The notes beneath the pieces were generated by a model. The model worked only from the letters and a program-made list of their open reading frames with translations, did not search any database and had not been told where the DNA came from. Shown piece by piece: positions 5,259 through 10,746 of a DNA stretch of 10,746 nt (position 1 is the first letter of the stretch; each line of letters starts with the position of its first letter). Source of the stretch: Pirellulales bacterium (GTDB taxonomy: Bacteria > Planctomycetota > Planctomycetia > Pirellulales > JALHLM01); the NCBI GenBank assembly GCA_022844585.1, contig JALHLM010000175.1:1-10746 (forward strand). The letters run 5' to 3'. The position numbers were made by a program, and so were the translations under genes.

Positions 5259-8072
5259 TCACGGTGCAAACGCTTCTCCGATCAAACCGGCTTGTTCCAA
5301 CTTGTGTCGCGTGAAAGAGCCGGTCGCGGGGCTGGAGGCGGTGTGGCGGCAGACGCCTCGGAAGGGCCAGCGGCGGAGGATCATGTCGCCGAAGCGGACC
5401 AGCAGGTGCCGCCACGCGCCCATGTTTTCCGGTTCTTCTTGGACCCAGACGACCGGCGTGCCCTCGGCGTAAGGCTTGAGCGCCTCGGCCATGGTTTCGT
5501 CGGAAAGCGGATACAACTGTTCGAGGCGCACGATCGCCACGTCTTCGTGGCCGCACTGCAAGCGCTCCGCTGCCAGGTCGTAATAGACCTTGCCGGAGCA
5601 CATCAACACGCGCCGCACCTTGGGGCGATTCGCTTGATCATCTGGCAGAAAGCGCTGGAAGCGCCCGGTGGCGAGTTCATCGAGCGTGGAAATACAGTTC
5701 GGATGCCGCAACAAGCTCTTGGGCGTCATCATCACCAACGGCTTCGCCCAACGGCGGAGCACTTGGCGGCGCAGGCAATGAAAATACTGCGCTGGCGTCG
5801 AGAGGTTCACGATTTGAATGTTGTCTTCCGCGGCGAGCAACAGGAAGCGTTCCAGGCGGGCGCTGCTGTGCTCGGGGCCCATGCCTTCGAAGCCGTGCGG
5901 CAACAGCAGCACCAGGCCGCTCAGCCGCCGCCATTTGTCTTCCGCGCTGGTGAGGAATTGATCGATGATCACCTGCGCGACGTTCACGAAGTCGCCGAAC
6001 TGCGCTTCCCACATCACCAAGCCGCTCGGGCAGTCGAGGCTATAGCCGTAGTCGAAGCCCAGCACCGCGACTTCGGAAAGCGGGCTGTTAACGATTTCGA
6101 CCGGCGCTTGTCCTGGCTCCAAGTGCCGCAGCGGAATGTGGCGATGCCCGTCGCGCGTATCGTGCAGCACCGCGTGCCGTTGGCTGAACGTGCCGCGGCC
6201 GACGTCCTGTCCGCTCAACCGCACGCGATGCCCGGTGACGGCCAGCGTGGCGAAGGCCAACGATTCGGCCGTCGACCAATCCAGAGGCTGCGAGCCGGCC
6301 GCCATGGTCTGGCGACCTTTGAGAATGCGCAACACCTTGGGATGCGGATGGAAATCATCCGGCAGTTTCGTTTGCGTATGCAGCAACGTCGTCAGACGCT
6401 CGCGGCTGACGCCGGTTTCCACCTCCGGCGCCACGCGATCGGGTCCGCCGAGGTAGTTTTTCCAAATCCCCTGCATCGGCAGCAATCGCGTCAGCGAATC
6501 CGTGCCGCGCGCGATCCGCAACTCGTCCTCTAATTGATCCTGACGTCCGGTCGCGAGGCGGTCCGCTTCCTCGCGCGTCAATCCGCCGAGCGCCAAGAGG
6601 TGATCGAGATACCCTTCGCGGACGGTCTTGCGCTTTTCGATCGTCGCGTATAGCACCGGTTGCGTGAATGCCGGCTCGTCTCCCTCATTGTGTCCGCGGC
6701 GGCGATAGCAATACATGTCGATCACCACGTCACGCTGGAACGCCGCGCGGAAATCGAGCGCCAGGTTGACCACCGCGGCGACCGCCTCGGGATCTTCACC
6801 GTTGACGTGGAAGATCGGAATCTGCAGCATCCGCGCCACGTCCGTGGCGTAGCTACACGAACGCCCTTCGTGCGGCGAGGTGGTGAAGCCAATCTGATTG
6901 TTCACGACGACGTGCAACGTGCCGCCGGTGCGATAGCCGGGCAGTTGGCTCAAGTTTAGCGTCTCTTGCGAAACGCCTTCGCCGGCAAACGCGGCGTCTC
7001 CGTGAATCAACAGCGTCAGCGTCTGATTGCGTTGATAGTCGCCGTTGCGATCTTGCTTCGCCCGCGTGCGCCCGAGCGCCACGGGATTCACGAACTCCAG
7101 ATGGCTCGGGTTGAAGCACAGCGATAGGTGTACTTCCTTGCCATTGGCGCACCGCCATTGCGAGCTGTACCCGAGGTGATATTTGACGTCGCCGCGGCCG
7201 TTGCGGAAGTCCGGCTCGGAGTCTTCGAACTCGCGGAAGATCTCCCGCGGCCGCTTGCCCATGATGTTGGCGAGAACGTTCAACCGCCCGCGATGCGCCA
7301 TGGCCATCACGACCTCGCGCACGCCCTGGCTGCCGGCCTTTTCGATCGTCAGGTCCAGGAGCGGGATCAAGCTCTCGGCCCCTTCGAGCGAGAAGCTCTT
7401 CGCCCCGATATACTTTTTCTGCACGAACTCTTCGAAGATCGTGGCGTCGGTCAGGCGGCTCAAGATCGCCAACTGCTGTTCGCGCGAAAGTTGGATGCGG
7501 TTCTGCGAATGCTCCATCCGCGTCAGCAGCCAATGCCGCACCGCCAGATCATCGATGTGCATAAACTGCACGCCGATCGACCGGCAATAGGTGTTGCGCA
7601 ACAACTCCAGAATCTCGCGCAACGTCCGTTCGCTGACGCCGTGGATCGTGCCGGTGACGAACGTGCGATCTAGATCTTCGTCGGTGAAGTCGTGAAAGTA
7701 CGGTTCCAACTCTGGTTGGTACGAACGCGGAATATCGAGCGGATCGATCTTGGCCATCACGTGCCCGCGCACGCGGTACTCCCGCACCAGGCGATCGACC
7801 CGGTGCTGCATGTCGTTCATCGACTGCGCGTCGGGGGGCGCGGCGGGTTTGCGCGCGACCGCGCCGGCGCTAAACAAGCCGGGCGGGCGGAAGGTCGGGC
7901 CGAAGCCGCTTCGGCGCGGGGCGTCGCCGTTCATCCAGTTGGCGAAGTAGCCGCGCCATTCCTCGGACACCGCCAAGGGATCGCGCAGATAGTCCGCGTA
8001 GAGTCCCTCGACGAACTCGATGCTTAACGTGCTGGCCAGTTCTTCGATGGCCGGACTCGCGCCGCGAATCAT
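5259..8072 (-). CDS. sucA: 2-oxoglutarate dehydrogenase E1 component
   Basis: A 937-residue thiamine-diphosphate E1, close to the usual length of about 930. It decarboxylates 2-oxoglutarate and passes the succinyl group to the E2 lipoyl arm, the committed step of this TCA reaction. The N-terminal E2-binding segment 'FVEGLYADYLRDP' (20-32) is typical of E1o and absent from pyruvate dehydrogenases. Active-site marks are 'AHRGRLNVLAN' (His260), 'VKYHLG' (His299), and the cofactor site from 'GDAAFAGEGV' (358-367) to 'NNQIGFTT' (391-398). The C-terminal half keeps 'DVGRGTFSQRHAV', 'MWEAQFGDF', and 'LPHGFEGMGPEHSSAR', with Met where Gln is common. The ATG at 8072 has a GGGAG RBS 5 nt upstream and overlaps the rpiB stop by 4 nt (ATGA), implying translational coupling. 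sucB follows after 133 nt. Confidence 0.96.
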   Translation of the reverse strand: MIRGASPAIEELASTLSIEFVEGLYADYLRDPLAVSEEWRGYFANWMNGDAPRRSGFGPTFRPPGLFSAGAVARKPAAPPDAQSMNDMQHRVDRLVREYRVRGHVMAKIDPLDIPRSYQPELEPYFHDFTDEDLDRTFVTGTIHGVSERTLREILELLRNTYCRSIGVQFMHIDDLAVRHWLLTRMEHSQNRIQLSREQQLAILSRLTDATIFEEFVQKKYIGAKSFSLEGAESLIPLLDLTIEKAGSQGVREVVMAMAHRGRLNVLANIMGKRPREIFREFEDSEPDFRNGRGDVKYHLGYSSQWRCANGKEVHLSLCFNPSHLEFVNPVALGRTRAKQDRNGDYQRNQTLTLLIHGDAAFAGEGVSQETLNLSQLPGYRTGGTLHVVVNNQIGFTTSPHEGRSCSYATDVARMLQIPIFHVNGEDPEAVAAVVNLALDFRAAFQRDVVIDMYCYRRRGHNEGDEPAFTQPVLYATIEKRKTVREGYLDHLLALGGLTREEADRLATGRQDQLEDELRIARGTDSLTRLLPMQGIWKNYLGGPDRVAPEVETGVSRERLTTLLHTQTKLPDDFHPHPKVLRILKGRQTMAAGSQPLDWSTAESLAFATLAVTGHRVRLSGQDVGRGTFSQRHAVLHDTRDGHRHIPLRHLEPGQAPVEIVNSPLSEVAVLGFDYGYSLDCPSGLVMWEAQFGDFVNVAQVIIDQFLTSAEDKWRRLSGLVLLLPHGFEGMGPEHSSARLERFLLLAAEDNIQIVNLSTPAQYFHCLRRQVLRRWAKPLVMMTPKSLLRHPNCISTLDELATGRFQRFLPDDQANRPKVRRVLMCSGKVYYDLAAERLQCGHEDVAIVRLEQLYPLSDETMAEALKPYAEGTPVVWVQEEPENMGAWRHLLVRFGDMILRRWPFRGVCRHTASSPATGSFTRHKLEQAGLIGEAFAP

Positions 8073-8554
8073 GTCGTCTCCCGCCGCAAAGAATCAAACT
8101 TCCCGTGGCGCGCGTCGCGTTCGATGCGCGCGATCTTTCCCAACCGCCGCGCGTGCCGCTCCAGTCCTGAGTAACGGGCCGCTAGAAAGGCATGCACGAC
8201 TTCCATCGCCAGCGCCGGGCCGATCACCCGCGCTCCGCAACAAATCACATTCAAATCGTCGTCCTCGACGCCTTGCCGGGCGCTGAACGTATCGTGGCAC
8301 AGCGCCGCGCGAATCCCCGGCAACTTGCTGGCCGCCACGGACGCGCCTACGCCGCTCCCACAGATCAGCACGCCGCGTTCCGCGCGCCCTTCCAGGATCG
8401 CCATTCCCACGGCCCGGGCAAAGTCAGGGTAGTCCGACGGAGCTTCGTTCATGGTGCCACAATCCACGAGCGTATGCCCGGCCGCCGCGAGCGCTTCGCC
8501 CACGGTCCGTTTCAATGCGAATCCCGCGTGATCGCAACCCAAGGCGATGATCAT
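8069..8554 (-). CDS. rpiB: Ribose-5-phosphate isomerase B
   Basis: A 161-residue RpiB/LacA/LacB-family isomerase that interconverts ribose-5-phosphate and ribulose-5-phosphate in the non-oxidative pentose phosphate pathway. Visible family marks are 'GCDHAGFALK' (6-15, with Asp8 and His9), 'SDYPDFA' (40-46), the catalytic Cys65 in 'GVLICGSGVG', 'GIRAALC' (80-86), 'GARVIG' (107-112) and the C-terminal 'ERHARRL' with two phosphate-binding-type arginines. By eye alignment to E. coli RpiB, the active-site His99 position is Asp98 here ('VEDDDLNV'). Start ATG at 8554 gives the standard N-terminus; no strong RBS precedes it. Its TGA overlaps the sucA ATG, so it heads an rpiB-sucA-sucB unit. A related sugar-phosphate isomerase activity is possible given the Asp. 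Confidence 0.92.
   Translation of the reverse strand: MIIALGCDHAGFALKRTVGEALAAAGHTLVDCGTMNEAPSDYPDFARAVGMAILEGRAERGVLICGSGVGASVAASKLPGIRAALCHDTFSARQGVEDDDLNVICCGARVIGPALAMEVVHAFLAARYSGLERHARRLGKIARIERDARHGKFDSLRRETT
8078..8082 (-). promoter_or_regulatory. Ribosome-binding site of sucA
   Basis: GGGAG on the minus strand, 5 nt before the sucA ATG and inside the end of rpiB, supports the 8072 start. Confidence 0.55.
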
Positions 8555-8606
8555 AATTTCGTGAGTATGTTTCGAAGGCCCTACCGTCCGCCTAATCGTT
8601 CGATTC

Positions 8607-8634
8607 AGAATACCGGTCTAGCGCCACCTGTAAA
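8607..8634 (-). promoter_or_regulatory. Candidate sigma-70 promoter of the rpiB-sucA-sucB unit
   Basis: On the minus strand TTTACA (8634-8629, 5 of 6 to consensus) and TATTCT (8612-8607, 4 of 6) are separated by 16 nt. This would start transcription near 8600, about 45 nt before the rpiB ATG. A small palindrome AATCGTTCGATT (8594-8605) lies at the expected start site and could be an operator. Both calls are motif-based only. Confidence 0.35.
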
Positions 8635-8748
8635 GTTATGTCGCAGTCGACGGCGCGGCGACTCTCGGATATCGAATCGACCCTGCATTGCGGTTAATCG
8701 CACAAGGTCGCGGCAAACCGTGTGATTCCCGAGTGGATTCGGCCTTGA

Positions 8749-8777
8749 TTGCGGAGTTTGCCGAAAGCTCCTAAAAT
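8749..8777 (+). promoter_or_regulatory. Candidate sigma-70 promoter of the aquaporin gene
   Basis: TTGCGG (8749-8754, TTG conserved) and TAAAAT (8772-8777, 5 of 6) are 17 nt apart, about 50 nt before the GTG start. The 274-nt gap from 8555 to 8828 separates the divergent rpiB and aquaporin genes and I see no further gene in it. Confidence 0.33.
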
Positions 8778-8828
8778 CCGGGCCTTCACGCCCCGCACAA
8801 TGCCCAATTCAACCGCGAGCGCTCCGCC

Positions 8829-9680
8829 GTGCCCAACATCCATCGCCGCTACTTGGCCGAGGTTTTCGGCACCTTTATCCTGGTGTTCTTCGGCTGCGGC
8901 GCTGTCCACGCGGCGGTGCTGCTCGGCGCCCATCAAGGCTTGTGGCAAGTGGCCATCGTGTGGGGCATCGCGGTGATGATCGCCTGCTATCTGTTCGGCG
9001 ACATCAGCGGCGCGCATTTGAATCCCGCGGTGACAGTGGCCTTGGCCGCGTGGGGGCGATTTTCTCCGCGCGATGTCCTCCCCTATATCCTCGGTCAGAT
9101 GGTCGGCGCGTATCTCGCCGCGGCGGCCTTGTTCGTGTTCTTTGAGCCGTTCCTCACCGCCAAGGAACTGGAGAAGCAAGTCAAACGCGGCGAGCCTGGC
9201 AGTGAAGTCACCGCGATGTGCTACGGCGAATATTTCCCGAACCCCGGCGGATTCGCCGCCGAAAAAGGTCCGCTGGATTTGAGCGCCTTCGCGGCGGCGC
9301 AGTCGAAGTATTCGCTCGGCCGCGCGTTCTTCGTGGAATTGCTGGGCACCGCGGTCCTCGGACTCGTGGTGTTCGGCGTCACCGACCCGCGCAATACGGC
9401 CGTGCCGGATCGACTCGCGCCGGTGTTCATCGGTCTCACGGTCACGGTGCTGATCTCGGTGATCGCGCCGCTGACGCAATCCTGCTTCAACCCGGCGCGG
9501 GACTTAGGGCCGCGGCTGTTCGCCAGCATGGCCGGTTGGGGCGAAATCGCCTGGCCGACCGGCGAAGGAATGAGATTCCTTTTGGTCTACCTTGTGGCCC
9601 CCATCGCCGGCGCACTCCTCGGCGGGGGACTCCATACGCTGCGAATCGCCCACGACGTGCCGCCCCGCGCAGTATCATAG
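8829..9680 (+). CDS. MIP-family channel (GlpF-type aquaporin / glycerol facilitator)
   Basis: A 283-residue inner-membrane channel for passive flow of water, glycerol or similar small solutes. Six membrane segments can be seen at about 8-28, 40-58, 84-105, 165-185, 196-216 and 248-268. The two pore half-helices carry 'SGAHLNPAVT' (NPA at 65-67) and 'FNPARD' (NPA at 221-223). The Asp after NPAR, and 'PARDLGPRLFASMAGWG', are typical of GlpF rather than AqpZ. The segment between membrane spans 3 and 4 (about 106-164) is clearly longer than in E. coli GlpF. Filter residues Trp45 and Arg224 are kept, but the position of GlpF Phe200 is Ser218 and that of Gly191 appears to be Ile209, so the solute is uncertain. 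The start is GTG at 8829; no in-frame earlier start is seen. No glpK or glpD is nearby. Confidence 0.9.
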   Translation: MPNIHRRYLAEVFGTFILVFFGCGAVHAAVLLGAHQGLWQVAIVWGIAVMIACYLFGDISGAHLNPAVTVALAAWGRFSPRDVLPYILGQMVGAYLAAAALFVFFEPFLTAKELEKQVKRGEPGSEVTAMCYGEYFPNPGGFAAEKGPLDLSAFAAAQSKYSLGRAFFVELLGTAVLGLVVFGVTDPRNTAVPDRLAPVFIGLTVTVLISVIAPLTQSCFNPARDLGPRLFASMAGWGEIAWPTGEGMRFLLVYLVAPIAGALLGGGLHTLRIAHDVPPRAVS

Positions 9681-9695
9681 TCGCAGTATCATAGT
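9668..9695 (+). repeat. 14-bp tandem duplication across the aquaporin stop codon
   Basis: CGCAGTATCATAGT occurs twice in a row (9668-9681 and 9682-9695). The first copy contains the aquaporin stop codon TAG (9678-9680). The duplication lies just past the reading frame end and looks like a slippage product. Confidence 0.85.
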
Positions 9696-9783
9696 CGTAG
9701 AGCCGGAAGCGTCAGCGCCCGGAGCGCGCCGCCGTAAGCGCAGCCACGTAAGAAACGCCCGACATCCTCTCAGCGACCTATCC
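9696..9783. other. Intergenic GC-rich segment, weak hairpins
   Basis: The gap between the aquaporin and the next gene holds a GC-rich stretch (about 9700-9744) beginning AGCCGGAAGCGTCAGCGCCC. It has short complementary words, such as CCGG at 9703-9706 with 9717-9720 and GCGC on both sides of CCGGA, but no strong stem and no T-run. It resembles short AGCCGGAAGCGTCAGCG-type intergenic repeats I recall from planctomycetes; this is unverified. No gene is seen. Confidence 0.35.
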
Positions 9784-10746
9784 ATGTCACATTTTACTTG
9801 TGGCCGCGCCATCGCGGTGCTCTGCGCATTGCTGCTGACGGTTCCATCCTCGGCGCAATTGCATGCCGAGGAACTCACCCTTCCCGAGTTCGCGCGAGCA
9901 CAAGTCGGGCGCGAAGCGTTCGGCCTCTACCTAGCCGGTAAGAAGACGGGCTACATGCTGACTGAGACGCGGCTCGCTATGCGTGAAGGTCGCGAAGTGC
10001 TGGAGGTCACCAGCGAATGGACCTTCGTGATGCGGCTCTTGGGCGCGGAAACGAAATCGGAGTTGCGCAATCTCATTGTCTATTCGCTGGAAGGGGACGG
10101 GGAAATCGTCTACGCCGAGGAGCTGGAAAAAGAGGACGAAACCAGCATTGAGCGAAAGGCCGTCCGCAACGATGAAGGACTTTTGATCGCAACCACCGAG
10201 AACGGCGACACGACCGAGCGGCAGGAGGGCAGCCCACGCGACACGCTGGCAACGGCACGCGATATGGAAGCCTGGCTGAAACAGTCGCCGCAGGCTGGCG
10301 ACAAGTTTTCGTTCTACGAAGTCACGCTCGGCGACGACTCGATCGATCGACAGACCACGGCCGAATTCCTGGAGACGACACAGATCATCTGGGGCGGCGT
10401 GCCCGTCACGGCGCATCGCGTTCAAACCGTCCTCGACGGCAGCAAGAGCGAACTGCTGATCGACTCGGACGGCCGCATCCTGCGCGGCAAGATGGGCTTG
10501 ATCCTGGAAATCCGCGCCGAAGAAGAAGCCACGGCGAAACAGCTCGACGCCGAACCGGTCGACATGCTCGCCGCGTCCGCGATTCCCGTGGACCAGCCGC
10601 TTGGCGACGGCGAAAAGATTGAGCAACTGACGCTCAAGATCACCGGACTCGACGATTTCGAATTGCCGAAATCCGCGCGCCAACAGGTTGAGACGTTAGG
10701 TGAAGGCGCGGCCAAGGTCATCCTCAAGCGTGAACCGGAACCAACG
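9784..10746 (+). CDS. Exported protein, N-terminal part (possible transglutaminase-like)
   Basis: An open frame of 321 codons that continues past the right edge with no stop. It starts with a signal peptide: MSHFTCGR, a hydrophobic core 'AIAVLCALLLTV', then cleavage probably after SSA (about 24) or LHA (about 28), so the product is likely periplasmic or secreted. The mature part is acidic, has no cysteine after the signal region, and is rich in beta-like stretches: 'FGLYLAGKKTGYM', 'LLIDSDGRILRGKMG' and, near the edge, 'IEQLTLKITGLDDFELP'. This order (a 'G.k.GY' module, then 'DQPLG..EKI..L.LKITG') resembles the region that precedes the catalytic domain in planctomycete transglutaminase-like proteins, but that domain would lie outside the window. 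No RBS is visible before the ATG. It is 103 nt after the aquaporin and may be a separate unit. Confidence 0.72.
   Translation, partial: MSHFTCGRAIAVLCALLLTVPSSAQLHAEELTLPEFARAQVGREAFGLYLAGKKTGYMLTETRLAMREGREVLEVTSEWTFVMRLLGAETKSELRNLIVYSLEGDGEIVYAEELEKEDETSIERKAVRNDEGLLIATTENGDTTERQEGSPRDTLATARDMEAWLKQSPQAGDKFSFYEVTLGDDSIDRQTTAEFLETTQIIWGGVPVTAHRVQTVLDGSKSELLIDSDGRILRGKMGLILEIRAEEEATAKQLDAEPVDMLAASAIPVDQPLGDGEKIEQLTLKITGLDDFELPKSARQQVETLGEGAAKVILKREPEPT

Noticed and set aside
8695..8727. Imperfect inverted repeat AATCGCAC...GTGTGATT in the rpiB-aquaporin gap as an operator.
   Set aside because: Arms are short with a mismatch and a bulge, which is within chance for this gap.

Overview
The window looks like chromosome from a GC-rich bacterium, most likely a planctomycete (Pirellulales-like). 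This is an inference from gene content, from ribosome-binding sites present before only some genes, and from long palindromes filling several intergenic gaps. There is no rRNA or tRNA gene, CRISPR array, transposase or phage gene. All CDSs look intact except the last, which runs off the right edge.

Layout. Left (82-2060, + strand): a small proline-rich lipoprotein and, 5 nt after its stop, a class III PLP aminotransferase related to glutamate-1-semialdehyde aminomutase. Both starts are set by a GAGG ribosome-binding site. Next, facing the other way, four genes lie on the minus strand in transcription order: rpiB (8554-8069), sucA (8072-5259, overlapping rpiB by 4 nt in ATGA), sucB (5125-3848), and a sigma-54-type response regulator (3645-2248). 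Right (8829-10746, + strand): a GlpF-type aquaporin divergent from rpiB, then the start of an exported protein that may be the N-terminal part of a planctomycete transglutaminase-like protein.

Genes together. SucA (E1) and SucB (E2) are two of the three parts of the 2-oxoglutarate dehydrogenase complex of the TCA cycle; E3 (lpd) is not here. RpiB interconverts ribose-5-phosphate and ribulose-5-phosphate, and its stop overlaps the sucA start, so the two are probably translated together. Whether the downstream regulator belongs to this transcript is unclear.

The most unusual content is non-coding. Each of three successive gaps (2061-2247, 3646-3847, 5126-5258) holds a different long inverted repeat: a 66-nt-arm palindrome exactly filling the gap between convergent genes, a polypurine/polypyrimidine element with 16-bp tandem units and a central perfect hairpin, and a perfect 31-bp palindrome between sucA and sucB. 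At the protein level, the regulator has GAFTDA instead of GAFTGA in the sigma-54 contact loop, RpiB appears to have Asp where the family usually has an active-site His, and the aquaporin has lost the usual GlpF selectivity-filter residues except Trp and Arg. I did not find a clear undescribed multi-gene system; the palindromes are the best lead.
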